Shown: positions 34,031-42,725 of the stretch, in pieces
Numbering within the stretch: position 1 is the stretch's first letter
Layout of the letters: every line of letters begins with the position of its first letter
NCBI GenBank assembly: GCA_903825895.1
Contig: CAIKCI010000018.1
Span: 1 to 64,000, forward strand
Source: an uncultured Actinomycetes bacterium
Lineage (GTDB): Bacteria; Actinomycetota; Acidimicrobiia; Acidimicrobiales; RAAP-2
Direction: 5' to 3'
Length of the DNA stretch: 64,000 nucleotides
The notes under the pieces: model-generated
What the model was told of the DNA's origin: nothing
Seen by the model: the letters and a program-made list of their open reading frames with translations, nothing else
Databases searched by the model: none
Position numbers and translations under genes: made by a program

Positions 34031-34474
34031 ATGAATGCTATGGCCAAAACCTTAGCCAGGACCAGACGCCTTTGGCGACGCGCCGCTGCAGTATCCGGCC
34101 TCCTCGCACTTTGTGGTGTTCTTGCTGAAGGATATTTTCTGCGCTGCGAGGTGGAAGGGCACTCAATGATCCCTGCCCTCTTGGCGGGGGATCGTATCCT
34201 TTTCCGCCGCCGACTCCCGGGCGAGGTACCGAAAGTCGGCACGGTGGTGGCCTTTGAGGATCCGCGAGAACGTGAAACGCGCCTCTTGATTAAACGTGTG
34301 GCCCAGGTCGATGGCCACCAGATCACGGTCTTAGGGGACAACACTGCGGCGAGTACAGATTCTCGAGATTTTGGGCCCATTCGAGCGGAGAACATTTCGT
34401 GGATCTACCTGCGGCGCTACCGCCACGCCCAACTCGGTACTGGAGAAAACAGCCAAATTGAAAACGACCTCTAG
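34031..34474 (+). CDS. sodX: Nickel-type SOD maturation protease (signal peptidase I-like)
   Basis: A 147-residue member of the S24/S26 signal-peptidase clan. The Ser-Lys dyad is visible as GHSMIPAL (S45) and LIKRV (K88), after one N-terminal hydrophobic helix (about 18-36). Position next to sodN and the small size identify it as the protease that removes the SodN leader to expose the nickel-binding N-terminal histidine. ATG 34031 is chosen because it begins just before the helix; an ATG further upstream has no better signal. Only 50 bp separate it from sodN, so both promoters must be very close together. Confidence 0.88.
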   Translation: MNAMAKTLARTRRLWRRAAAVSGLLALCGVLAEGYFLRCEVEGHSMIPALLAGDRILFRRRLPGEVPKVGTVVAFEDPRERETRLLIKRVAQVDGHQITVLGDNTAASTDSRDFGPIRAENISWIYLRRYRHAQLGTGENSQIENDL

Positions 34475-34477
34475 GCT
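34472..34477 (+). promoter_or_regulatory. -10 element TAGGCT of the XRE-mshA operon
   Basis: TAGGCT includes the sodX stop codon and ends 6 nt before GTG 34484. No Shine-Dalgarno is present. Confidence 0.45.
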
Positions 34478-34483
34478 GGGTCA

Positions 34484-34879
34484 GTGCCATCAGATCCAAC
34501 AGATCGCTTGCGGGACCTTGGGTCATTCATCCGAGAGCAACGATCGTCCAATCGTTTGTCGCTCCGCCGGCTTTCTGAACTCGCAGGAATATCTAATCCC
34601 TATCTTTCCCAGATTGAGCGAGGGCTCCGACGGCCCTCGGCAGAAATTCTTCAACAGATTGCCAAAGGATTAGCGATCTCCGCTGAAACGCTTTACGTCC
34701 GAGCGGGCATTCTTGAAGAAGACCGAGAAAGTAATCTCGAAGCACATATTAATAGTGACCCCAATCTCACCTTTGAACAGCGTCGAGCTCTGGTCCAGAT
34801 TTACCGTTCTTTTGTAGGAGAAACGCAGGAAAATATCGCTTCACAGTCGTCTGAAGGATCAGACGAAATGAATTCCTAG
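34484..34879 (+). CDS. XRE-family helix-turn-helix regulator
   Basis: A 131-residue DNA-binding protein. The HTH covers about residues 8-62, with the recognition-helix stretch GISNPYLSQIERGLRRPS typical of Cro/CI-type proteins. The C-terminal helical tail (about 75-131) contains an acidic segment FEQRRALVQIYRSF and resembles the small regulators found in front of mshA in several actinobacteria. It lies 13 nt upstream of mshA and is likely co-transcribed. Its target is not known. Confidence 0.85.
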   Translation: MPSDPTDRLRDLGSFIREQRSSNRLSLRRLSELAGISNPYLSQIERGLRRPSAEILQQIAKGLAISAETLYVRAGILEEDRESNLEAHINSDPNLTFEQRRALVQIYRSFVGETQENIASQSSEGSDEMNS

Positions 34880-34892
34880 AATTAACAGGACC

Positions 34893-36146
34893 ATGGCTCG
34901 AATCGCAATTCTCTCAATGCACACCTCACCGCTGGCTCAGCCGGGAACGGGTGATGGCGGTGGGATGAATGTTTACGTGCGTGAGTTGGCTAGTGCGCTC
35001 GCACGTTCGGGAAACCGATGCGAAGTCTTCACCCGGCGAGAGTCGCCCCAGTCCCCGAAAAGCATCAACGTTGAACCAGGATTTGTCGTTCACTACGTCG
35101 ATGCAGGTCCTCCCAGCGCTGTGCCAAAGGAGTGCTTAGAGGAACTCGTTCCAGAATTTACTGAGCACGTGCTGAGTGCGATGCGCCAAGCACGTTGGAG
35201 CGATGAACCGGCCTACGACGTGATTCACGCGAACTACTGGTTGTCGGGGCTCGCGGGTCATACCTTAAAACACGAACTCGACATTCCTCTGATCTCGACG
35301 TTCCATACGCTTGACCGCGTCAAGGCCGAGGCGATGCCTGAAGAGGTTGTCGCTGATCTTTCTCAACGACGTGCTGAAGCAGAGGCGCTGGTGATTGGCT
35401 GTTCTGATGCGGTGCTGGCGTCGTGTGATGTCGAAGCGAATCAGCTTGTCGATCTTTATGGCGCGGATCGCTCACGCATTGCCGTGATTCCCCCTGGCGT
35501 CGATCATGCGTTTTTTGGACCGGGCGAGTCAGCGCAGGCACGCCGAGCTCTTGGGCTCACGTCAAGCGGATCACTCCTTCTTTTTGTGGGGCGCATCCAA
35601 CCGCTCAAAGGAGCGCACATCGCCGTTGCGGCGTTGGCGTGCTTGCGCGATCAAGGCGAAGACGTCCGCCTGGTGATTGTCGGGGGGCCGAGTGGCGACC
35701 AAGGTGATGCCACGCTTCGTGAATTGAACGAACAAGTCAGTTCCTTGGGGATGGAAGAGTTCGTTCTTTTCCGTCCGCCGCAACCCCACGAACAGTTGTC
35801 GTCCTACTATCGTGCGGTCGACGTGACAATCGTTCCCTCTCGATCAGAAAGTTTTGGCTTAGTGGCGCTTGAATCATTGGCCTGTGGCACGCCTGTGGTG
35901 GCTTCAGCGGTGGGGGGTCTGACGACCTTGGTCGACGACGGTATTACTGGGGCCTTGATTGAATCCACCGATCCCATGCTCTATGCCAGGGCTGTCGCGA
36001 CAATTTTGCATTCTGAGCTTCGAGATGCTCGCTACTCGACGACTGCCGTCCTCCACGCACGGCAGTACTCATGGCGGTCCACAGCACTGCAGTTGGGTGC
36101 ATTGTTTGAAGAGATGTCGTCGCGTCGATTAGTGACGTGTGCCTAG
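34893..36146 (+). CDS. mshA: D-inositol-3-phosphate glycosyltransferase
   Basis: First committed enzyme of mycothiol synthesis: joins UDP-GlcNAc to inositol 3-phosphate. The 417-residue GT4-type protein has the MshA opening GTGDGGGMNVYVRELASALA, the HANYWLSG motif, a donor-binding FVGRIQPLKG motif and the SESFGLVALE signature. Its position just before a YbjN gene is the mycobacterial order (Rv0486-Rv0487). It makes the mycothiol used as the main low-molecular-mass thiol in actinobacteria; the other msh genes are not in the window. Confidence 0.9.
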   Translation: MARIAILSMHTSPLAQPGTGDGGGMNVYVRELASALARSGNRCEVFTRRESPQSPKSINVEPGFVVHYVDAGPPSAVPKECLEELVPEFTEHVLSAMRQARWSDEPAYDVIHANYWLSGLAGHTLKHELDIPLISTFHTLDRVKAEAMPEEVVADLSQRRAEAEALVIGCSDAVLASCDVEANQLVDLYGADRSRIAVIPPGVDHAFFGPGESAQARRALGLTSSGSLLLFVGRIQPLKGAHIAVAALACLRDQGEDVRLVIVGGPSGDQGDATLRELNEQVSSLGMEEFVLFRPPQPHEQLSSYYRAVDVTIVPSRSESFGLVALESLACGTPVVASAVGGLTTLVDDGITGALIESTDPMLYARAVATILHSELRDARYSTTAVLHARQYSWRSTALQLGALFEEMSSRRLVTCA

Positions 36147-36149
36147 CGA

Positions 36150-36644
36150 ATGCCACGTATCGATCGACCAGAAGCGCAAGAGCGTGACGACGTCGTGGCC
36201 ACGATCGACGCGTGGGGCGCGCGCGAACTCAAACGGGGTGAGTCCTTAGTCGCCATTGAGAGGATTCAAGTCACTGACGGCAGTGCATCACACCGGTGGT
36301 TGATGCGGTTTCGGGGCGAAGAAAAAGAGTTCATCACGCTGTGGCTCACTTTTCACCAGCGGACTCTGCACTTCGAAACCCAGTTCATGCCATCTCCGGA
36401 AGCGAACCAGGTCGACGTCTTGACCTATCTCTTGAGGAAAAATGCGCATCTCATTCAGATGTCATTTGCCTTTGGGCCCGAAAATGCCATCTATCTCGTT
36501 GGCCGCATCCCGGCGAGTCAGGTCGATGATGACGAACTTGACCGAATTGCTGGGTGCTCCTTGCTCTATGTCGATGAATTCTTCCCAACGGCAATGTCCT
36601 TAGGCTTTCCGGACATCTATCGCAGAAGGTCGAAGCGCAACTAG
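36150..36644 (+). CDS. YbjN-domain protein
   Basis: A 164-residue cytoplasmic protein of the YbjN family, a type-III-secretion-chaperone-like fold. The pattern LTFHQRTLHFETQFMPSPE and LRKNAHLIQMSFAF matches the domain. It starts 3 nt after mshA, the same order as in mycobacteria, so a link to mycothiol or redox stress is plausible but unproved. No catalytic motif is visible. Confidence 0.8.
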   Translation: MPRIDRPEAQERDDVVATIDAWGARELKRGESLVAIERIQVTDGSASHRWLMRFRGEEKEFITLWLTFHQRTLHFETQFMPSPEANQVDVLTYLLRKNAHLIQMSFAFGPENAIYLVGRIPASQVDDDELDRIAGCSLLYVDEFFPTAMSLGFPDIYRRRSKRN

Positions 36645-36661
36645 AGCGGTCGTTCGCCTTG

Positions 36662-36667
36662 TAGGTT
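36662..36667 (+). promoter_or_regulatory. -10 element TAGGTT before proC
   Basis: TAGGTT ends 6 nt before ATG 36674. Confidence 0.45.
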
Positions 36668-36673
36668 AGGGGC

Positions 36674-37480
36674 ATGGCTGCAGAACTGATTTTGGTGGGC
36701 GGTGGTCGGATGGGCACGGCGCTGATGGAGGGAATTCTCTCATCGCGGAGCATTGCGGCCTCATCCATTGTCGTGGTCGAACCTGACATCGAGCGCAGAG
36801 CGATGCTTCGCCTGGCCCATGATGACCTCGTTCTGGTGGATACGCCTGGCCTCGAACACATTGATGCAGCGACCAGCGCAATTATCGCCGTCAAGCCTGA
36901 GATTGCCGAGAGTGCGACCAAGTTGGTGGGTGCACTCGGGATTCAGCGAGTTCTTTCGATCGCTGCGGGGATCCCTTGCGCTCGCCTTGAAGCAGCGCTC
37001 CCGGGACCTCTGGCGGTAATTCGCGCCATGCCGAATACGCCAGCACTAGTTGGTGCAGGAGTGACCGCCATCTCGGGCGGGAGCCATGTGACCAAACAAG
37101 ATCTTGACTGGGCCGAAGCGTTACTGGCGAACGTGGGGACGGTGGTGCGTGTTCCCGAACGACAACTTGATGCCGTCACTGGCGTGTCGGGCTCTGGGCC
37201 GGCGTATCTCTTCTTGGTCGCTGAAGCACTCATTGATGCAGGCGTGACCGCAGGTTTGACGCGTGAGGTTGCGCGCACCTTGGCCAACGAAACAATTTTG
37301 GGTGCGGGACGCATGTTGGTTGAATCGGGACAAAGTGCGGAAGAACTGCGAGCTCAGGTGACATCACCAGGAGGAACAACGGCCGCTGCAATCCGTTCCC
37401 TTGAGGCGCGAGCGGTTCGCTCAGCATTTGTCGAAGCAGTTTTTGCAGCTGTTGAGCGCTCGCGCGCGTTAGGGCGATGA
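36674..37480 (+). CDS. proC: Pyrroline-5-carboxylate reductase
   Basis: Last step of proline synthesis: reduces pyrroline-5-carboxylate to proline with NAD(P)H. The 268 residues show the nucleotide-binding GGGRMGTALMEG at the start, the AVKPEI block, RAMPNTPALVG and the SGSGPAYLF and SPGGTTAAAI motifs conserved in ProC. A TAGGTT element six bases before ATG 36674 suggests its own leaderless promoter. It precedes the hem cluster, as in mycobacterial genomes. Confidence 0.95.
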   Translation: MAAELILVGGGRMGTALMEGILSSRSIAASSIVVVEPDIERRAMLRLAHDDLVLVDTPGLEHIDAATSAIIAVKPEIAESATKLVGALGIQRVLSIAAGIPCARLEAALPGPLAVIRAMPNTPALVGAGVTAISGGSHVTKQDLDWAEALLANVGTVVRVPERQLDAVTGVSGSGPAYLFLVAEALIDAGVTAGLTREVARTLANETILGAGRMLVESGQSAEELRAQVTSPGGTTAAAIRSLEARAVRSAFVEAVFAAVERSRALGR

Positions 37481-37514
37481 CCGTGATGAGCCTGAGAAGG
37501 GTGCGGTACTAACA

Positions 37515-38789
37515 ATGGCGATTGTCATGATTGGTCTCGAACACTCGAGCGCCCCTCTGGATCTTTTAGAACGGGTCGTGATCAATGATGTCGAGATGGG
37601 AAAAGTTCTCGGTTCGCTCTCGGCCCACGATAATGTCCGAGAAGTTGCCATTCTTTCAACCTGTTTGCGCACAGAGATCTACGCGGTGGTTGATCGCTTT
37701 CACGATGCAGTCGAAGATTTTACTGAAATTTTTGTGACCTCGTCGGGGGTCAGTCGAGAACGGATAGAAGAGTGTCAGACCGTTTGTTTTGATCGTGGCG
37801 TGGCCACGCATCTCTTTAAGGTGGCATCGGGTCTTGAGTCGGTTGTTCCGGGTGAAAGTGAAGTACTTGGCCAAGTGCGCCGTGCCCATGAACGTGCCAT
37901 CCAAGAAGGGACGGCAGGCCCTCTGCTCACAGCTCTGTTTATCCACGCCCTTCAAACAGGTCGACGAGCACGAACCGAGACCGGGATTAGCCGAGGCACA
38001 ACATCGTTCTCTTATGCAGCGTTAGAACTTCTTCGCCAGCGACTGGGTGATGCTTTTGGTGAAGCGTCGATCGTCATCGTAGGCGTGGGTGCACTGGGAT
38101 CTGGGATGGTGAACGCCCTGGTCGATGAGAAGTCAACGATGAAGCCCAGAAGTGTGGTCGTCATGAATCGGACAAAGGCCTCAGCTGACGAATTCGTCAA
38201 GTCACTCTCGACGTCCGTCCCTCTGAGAGTGGCGCCCTTTGGAGCGCTGGCTGATGAGATTGCTGCTGCGCAGATTGTCGTGACGGCCATCGAAAGCACC
38301 GAGCCGGTTCTTCGTGGTGAGCATGTTGCCAGTGAATCGGGACGTGAGCTCTTGATTCTTGATCTTGGGATGCCGAGAAATGTTCATCACGACGTCGCGA
38401 CGTTGCCTGGCGTACACGTGCTCGGGATTAGTGATTTGCAAAGCGTGGTCGATCAAGCGGTCAGCGAACGCAAAGACGAGATCGCCGATGCGCAAGAAAT
38501 TGTGCTTGATGAAGTCGCTCGTTATGGCGAGAACGTTCGTGGCAGAAGTGCTGCTCCTCTTGTTGTGGCGCTCCGGGAACGCTTAGAAGAGATTCGACGC
38601 GGTGAGATTGACCGTCGTAGTTCGGAACTCTCTGACCTGACGCCGGAGCAACGAGAAGTGGTGGAATCGCTTACTCGCTCGCTGCTGGCGAAGTTTGCTC
38701 ACGAACCGACGGTGGCGCTGAAGGAAAGCGTCGGGACACCTCGTGGCGAGCGCCTCGTTGAAGCGGCACGAATCTTTTTTGATCTGTGA
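37515..38789 (+). CDS. hemA: Glutamyl-tRNA reductase
   Basis: First committed step of C5-pathway tetrapyrrole synthesis: reduces Glu-tRNA to glutamate-1-semialdehyde with NADPH. The 424-residue protein starts with GLEHSSAPLDLLE and has the catalytic Cys50 in STCLRTE. Most family members have Asn after the Cys (STCNRTE), so the Leu is unusual. GLESVVPGESEVLGQVR and the NADPH-binding VGVGALGSGMV are intact. It heads an almost overlapping hemA-hemC-hemD-hemB-hemL series with no gap. Confidence 0.95.
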   Translation: MAIVMIGLEHSSAPLDLLERVVINDVEMGKVLGSLSAHDNVREVAILSTCLRTEIYAVVDRFHDAVEDFTEIFVTSSGVSRERIEECQTVCFDRGVATHLFKVASGLESVVPGESEVLGQVRRAHERAIQEGTAGPLLTALFIHALQTGRRARTETGISRGTTSFSYAALELLRQRLGDAFGEASIVIVGVGALGSGMVNALVDEKSTMKPRSVVVMNRTKASADEFVKSLSTSVPLRVAPFGALADEIAAAQIVVTAIESTEPVLRGEHVASESGRELLILDLGMPRNVHHDVATLPGVHVLGISDLQSVVDQAVSERKDEIADAQEIVLDEVARYGENVRGRSAAPLVVALRERLEEIRRGEIDRRSSELSDLTPEQREVVESLTRSLLAKFAHEPTVALKESVGTPRGERLVEAARIFFDL

Positions 38790-39667
38790 GCACGACCATT
38801 CGTCTGGCCACTCGCTCTTCGCCACTGGCCGTCGTGCAGGCCAAAAGAGTGCAAGAACTTCTTCTTGAAGATTCCCCTGATCTCGCTATTGAACTCGTGC
38901 TTGTCGAGAGCCATGGAGACCGTAATCAGACCCAGCCGCTGCGCGAGATTGGCGGACAAGGGGTCTTCACGAAAGAGATTCAACGGGCGGTACTCGAGGG
39001 TAAAGCCGATATCGCCGTGCACTCGGCCAAGGACCTGCCCAGTGAGACCCCAGAGGGCCTGGCGCTACTCTGCGTCCCTGAACGTCGTGATCCTGCTGAC
39101 GTGCTGGTTGGGAAATCACTTGAAGGCCTTGGACCTGGTGCCACGGTCGCCACCGGCTCACCGCGTCGTCAAGAGCTCCTTCGATCGATGCGGCCTGACC
39201 TTAATCTCGTAGAACTGCGCGGCAATATGGCAACTCGCCTTGCAATGCCTGGGCGAGATGGTGTCGACGCCATCGTCACCGCCGCGGCGGCGCTCGAGCG
39301 CTTAGGGCAAGAAGCATTGATCACCGAACGCCTCGACCCGCTGATGTTTGTGCCTCAAGTGGGGCAAGGAGCCTTGGCATTGGAGGGTCGCGCGGGGGAC
39401 CCGGTGGCCGAGGTCCTTCAAGCCATTGATCTTGTTGACGATCATCGCTGCCTCGACGCTGAGCGTTCATTTCTGGCCACTCTGGGAGCGGGGTGCTCTG
39501 TGCCAGTTGGTGCATGGTGTGTCGTAGACGGAGAAGAACTTGAAATCCGCTCGGTGATGTTTCTCGAGGAGACCCATTCAATAGAGCGCAGAGTCCATCG
39601 AGGAACTGACCCGGCTGTGCTTGGTCGAACAGCTGCGCATTCATATCCAGGATTCGAGGAATCATGA
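38786..39667 (+). CDS. hemC: Porphobilinogen deaminase (hydroxymethylbilane synthase)
   Basis: Polymerises four porphobilinogen units to hydroxymethylbilane. 293 residues with the start TRSSPLAVVQAKRVQ, the HSAKDLPSETPEGL block and Cys237 (LGAGCSVPVG), which carries the dipyrromethane cofactor. The GTG start overlaps the hemA stop (GTGA), so translation is coupled. No odd residues. Confidence 0.96.
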   Translation: MSTTIRLATRSSPLAVVQAKRVQELLLEDSPDLAIELVLVESHGDRNQTQPLREIGGQGVFTKEIQRAVLEGKADIAVHSAKDLPSETPEGLALLCVPERRDPADVLVGKSLEGLGPGATVATGSPRRQELLRSMRPDLNLVELRGNMATRLAMPGRDGVDAIVTAAAALERLGQEALITERLDPLMFVPQVGQGALALEGRAGDPVAEVLQAIDLVDDHRCLDAERSFLATLGAGCSVPVGAWCVVDGEELEIRSVMFLEETHSIERRVHRGTDPAVLGRTAAHSYPGFEES

Positions 39668-40434
39668 GCGCACTTGATCTCACTGATGTCACCATTGCCA
39701 TTACCCGACCTGACGATCGATCACAGACCCTGGCAAATCGCCTCGAGAAATACAACGCAACAGTTTCCATCGTTCCCTTGATTGGGACGCATCCTCCTGA
39801 TGACGAAGGAGAGTCGTTTCTTGCTGGTTGGAATCGCTTGGCTGACTTCACCTGGGTAGCAGTGACGTCGGCGTCAAGCGTCGAAATCATTTCGTCACTT
39901 GGTGTGGGGATCGATATTCCACCGTCAGTAAGTTTCGCCGCCGTCGGTATGTCAACGGCCAGGGCGTTGGCTGCCATCGGCATCGAGGCAGATCTGATTG
40001 GTTCGGGGAGCGGCGGAGCATCACTCGCGGAGGCGCTCATCGATGAGTGGGAGCCTTCTGCAATTCTCGTGCTCAAGGCACAAGATGGCCGCCGTGAGTT
40101 AGAAGAGCGACTTCAGCAACATGGGTGGAAGATCTCCCTTGCCACCACCTACGTCACACGCGCCTTCGCCTTGTCGCAGCAAGCCTGTGAGGCCCTCTCT
40201 CAACAAGAGGTCATCGTGGTGGCGTCGCCCAGCGCGGTCGTCGCCTACAGCGAAGCCCTTGAAGGGCGCTGCACGCCCAGGAAAAACCAGTCGATCGTGG
40301 CGATTGGGGCGACAACCGCAGATGCGGCAAAAGAGCAGGGATTTCCCCGAGTGGTGGTAGCGCCAACGCCCGACGACGCTGGGCTCCTCCGCGCCATTGA
40401 AGAAGCGGTTTTTGGCAAGTGGCCGGTTGCCTAG
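39664..40434 (+). CDS. hemD: Uroporphyrinogen-III synthase
   Basis: Closes and rearranges hydroxymethylbilane to uroporphyrinogen III. The 256-residue protein is weakly conserved as usual for this family; the ITRPDDRSQTLANRL start, the TSASSV block and AIGATTADAAKEQGF near the C-terminus are the recognisable parts. It overlaps hemC by ATGA. Unlike mycobacteria, where this gene is fused or labelled with cysG, it is a simple single-domain HemD here. Confidence 0.88.
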   Translation: MSALDLTDVTIAITRPDDRSQTLANRLEKYNATVSIVPLIGTHPPDDEGESFLAGWNRLADFTWVAVTSASSVEIISSLGVGIDIPPSVSFAAVGMSTARALAAIGIEADLIGSGSGGASLAEALIDEWEPSAILVLKAQDGRRELEERLQQHGWKISLATTYVTRAFALSQQACEALSQQEVIVVASPSAVVAYSEALEGRCTPRKNQSIVAIGATTADAAKEQGFPRVVVAPTPDDAGLLRAIEEAVFGKWPVA

Positions 40435-40437
40435 GCT
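40432..40437 (+). promoter_or_regulatory. -10 element TAGGCT before hemB
   Basis: TAGGCT overlaps the hemD stop and ends 7 nt before GTG 40445, suggesting an internal leaderless promoter inside the hem cluster. Confidence 0.4.
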
Positions 40438-40444
40438 ACATAAT

Positions 40445-41428
40445 GTGGATCACTTGGAACGACGGCCTCGGCGCCTGCGCAGAACCCCCGCCATTCGGCG
40501 GCTTGTTGGCGAGACGCGTCTGTCGACCGCTGACCTTGTTGCACCACTTTTCGTAGCGGAAGGCCATTCGGCGCCGAAGGAAATTTCCTCGATGCCTGGC
40601 CAGTTCCAGCACACTCTCGATTCTCTTATCGACGAGATTTCCTCACTTCTTGTTTTCGGGGTGAGCTCGGTGATGCTCTTTGGGCTCCCGGAGCACAAAG
40701 ATTCGATTGGCTCAGGAGCGTCCGACGACGATGGGATCCTTCAGCAAGCATCTCGCAGGGTCAAGCACGAGTTTGGTGATGACATCGTGTTGTTCACCGA
40801 TCTCTGTCTCGACGAGTTCACCGACCACGGACATTGTGGCGTGCTTGATGCGCATGGCAAGGTCGATAATGACGCCACACTGCTGCGCTACCAAGCCGCG
40901 GCGCTGGCCCAAGCGAGAGCGGGGGTTGACTTTGTCGGCCCAAGCGGAATGATGGATGGCCAAGTTGCAGCGATTCGCCAAGCTCTCGATGGTGGCGGAT
41001 TTATTGACACCGGCATCTTGGCTTACTCGGCAAAATACGTATCGGGGCTCTATGGACCGTTTCGAGATGCGGTCAATGTTGAGATTGCAGGAGGTGGCGA
41101 TCGCCGCGCGTACCAGCAGGATTTTACGAATCGCCGAGAAGCCATGGTCGAAGTGCAACTTGATATTGACCAAGGGGCGGATATCGTGATGGTGAAGCCT
41201 GCGGTGACCTACCTCGACGTGATTTCAGACATTGCCCAAGCCGTTGATATTCCGGTAGCGGCGTATCACGTCAGTGGTGAGTACGCCATGGTGAAAGCAG
41301 CGAGTGAACGCGGGTGGATCGATGGCACGGCGGTGGCCATCGAACAGATCACGGCGGTCAAGCGAGCCGGAGCGGACATCATCTTGACCTACTTCGCATC
41401 TGAGCTCGCTGCAGTCGTCGATGAGTAA
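40445..41428 (+). CDS. hemB: Delta-aminolevulinic acid dehydratase (porphobilinogen synthase)
   Basis: Condenses two 5-aminolevulinate molecules to porphobilinogen. A 327-residue TIM-barrel enzyme with both active-site lysines, K197 (AYSAKYVSG) and K251 (MVKPAVTYLD). The metal-site segment DLCLDEFTDHGHCG (119-132) has Cys121 and Cys131 but Asp123 where zinc enzymes have a third Cys, so it is intermediate between the all-Cys zinc and the Asp-rich magnesium types. GTG 40445 is chosen because the longer frame begins inside hemD and a TAGGCT element lies just before it. Confidence 0.93.
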   Translation: MDHLERRPRRLRRTPAIRRLVGETRLSTADLVAPLFVAEGHSAPKEISSMPGQFQHTLDSLIDEISSLLVFGVSSVMLFGLPEHKDSIGSGASDDDGILQQASRRVKHEFGDDIVLFTDLCLDEFTDHGHCGVLDAHGKVDNDATLLRYQAAALAQARAGVDFVGPSGMMDGQVAAIRQALDGGGFIDTGILAYSAKYVSGLYGPFRDAVNVEIAGGGDRRAYQQDFTNRREAMVEVQLDIDQGADIVMVKPAVTYLDVISDIAQAVDIPVAAYHVSGEYAMVKAASERGWIDGTAVAIEQITAVKRAGADIILTYFASELAAVVDE

Positions 41429-42725
41429 AGAATTGATGAGTAATGCTGCGTGGTTTGCACGAGCCCAAGAGGTAATTCCTGGTGGCGTGAACTCACCTGT
41501 TCGTTCGTTTCGATCCGTTGGCGGGACGCCCTATACCGTGCTGCGTGGGTCAGGGGCATACGTTGAAGATGTTGAAGGAACGACCTATCTTGATTTTGTT
41601 CAGTCTTATGGAGCGAGTCTCTTAGGTCACGCCAGCGACATCGTCATCGAGGCCGTTGATCGCACCGTACGCAACGGGTCAACCTTTGGGGCACCGACGC
41701 CCGGAGAAGTCCTTCTCGCCGAAGCCATCGTTGAACGAGTTCCCGGTCTTGAGCAGATTCGATTTGTTTCATCGGGCACCGAAGCGGTCATGAGTGCCGT
41801 GCGGCTGGCGCGCGGGGCGACGGGTCGATCAACCATCGTGAAGTTTGATGGTTGTTATCATGGCCACGCCGATGCGCTGTTGGTCGCCGGCGGTAGTGGT
41901 GTCGCACAACTCGGGCTGAAGGGATCAGCCGGTGTCCCCGACGGTGCTGTTGCGGACACCATGGTTGTTCCCTACAACGTTGTGCCGACATTGTCAGATG
42001 ACGTGGCATGTGTGTTGGTCGAACCGATCGCCGCAAATATGAATCTGGTCAAGCCAAGAGAGGGGTTCCTTGAAGGGCTACGTGCTGAGTGTGACCGAGT
42101 TGGAGCATTATTAATTTTTGATGAAGTCATCACAGGGTTCCGTATTGGACCTGGAGGGTGTGCCGCAGCCACGGGAGTCACCCCGGACTTGTGGTGTTTT
42201 GGAAAAGTCATCGGCGGGGGTCTTCCGGTTGGTGGATTTGGTGGCTCACGAGAAATCTTTTCTCACTTGGCTCCGCTCGGAGAGGTGTACCAGGGCGGCA
42301 CGCTCTCGGGGAACCCATTGGCGATGGCGGCCGGACTTGCCGTACTGAACTCCGTGGACGCTCAGGACTACGCCACCCACACGAACCGAGTGGGGACCTT
42401 CGGCCGAGCGCTCTGTCAAGCCATTCGAGATGGTGGGTTATGGGCCTGTGTTCCACAGGCCGGGACTCTTCTCGGGCTCTATGTTGCACCGGGAGGATCA
42501 AGCTTTTCCGCACCCTCTAACTACGCAGAGTCAAAAGCGATTGCGGCCGCTGATGCGTATCCGGCATTTTTCCATGCCATGTTGCGTCGCGGTATTGCGC
42601 TAGCTCCTGGAGCGTATGAAGTGATGTTTGTTTCATTCGCTCATAGTGACGACGATCTCGCACGCGCTGTTGAGGCAGCCCGCGATTCGGCGCGAGAAGT
42701 GAGCGAGACGAGAAGTGCATCATGA
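41421..42725 (+). CDS. hemL: Glutamate-1-semialdehyde 2,1-aminomutase
   Basis: PLP enzyme forming 5-aminolevulinate from glutamate-1-semialdehyde. 434 residues with the IPGGVNSPVRSFRSVGGTP start, the substrate-gating GSTFGAPTPGE region, the PLP-phosphate GTEA motif and Lys262 (FGKVIGGGLP) forming the Schiff base. The ATG overlaps the hemB stop by 8 bases. With hemA it completes the C5 route, so no 5-aminolevulinate synthase is needed. Confidence 0.96.
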   Translation: MSKELMSNAAWFARAQEVIPGGVNSPVRSFRSVGGTPYTVLRGSGAYVEDVEGTTYLDFVQSYGASLLGHASDIVIEAVDRTVRNGSTFGAPTPGEVLLAEAIVERVPGLEQIRFVSSGTEAVMSAVRLARGATGRSTIVKFDGCYHGHADALLVAGGSGVAQLGLKGSAGVPDGAVADTMVVPYNVVPTLSDDVACVLVEPIAANMNLVKPREGFLEGLRAECDRVGALLIFDEVITGFRIGPGGCAAATGVTPDLWCFGKVIGGGLPVGGFGGSREIFSHLAPLGEVYQGGTLSGNPLAMAAGLAVLNSVDAQDYATHTNRVGTFGRALCQAIRDGGLWACVPQAGTLLGLYVAPGGSSFSAPSNYAESKAIAAADAYPAFFHAMLRRGIALAPGAYEVMFVSFAHSDDDLARAVEAARDSAREVSETRSAS

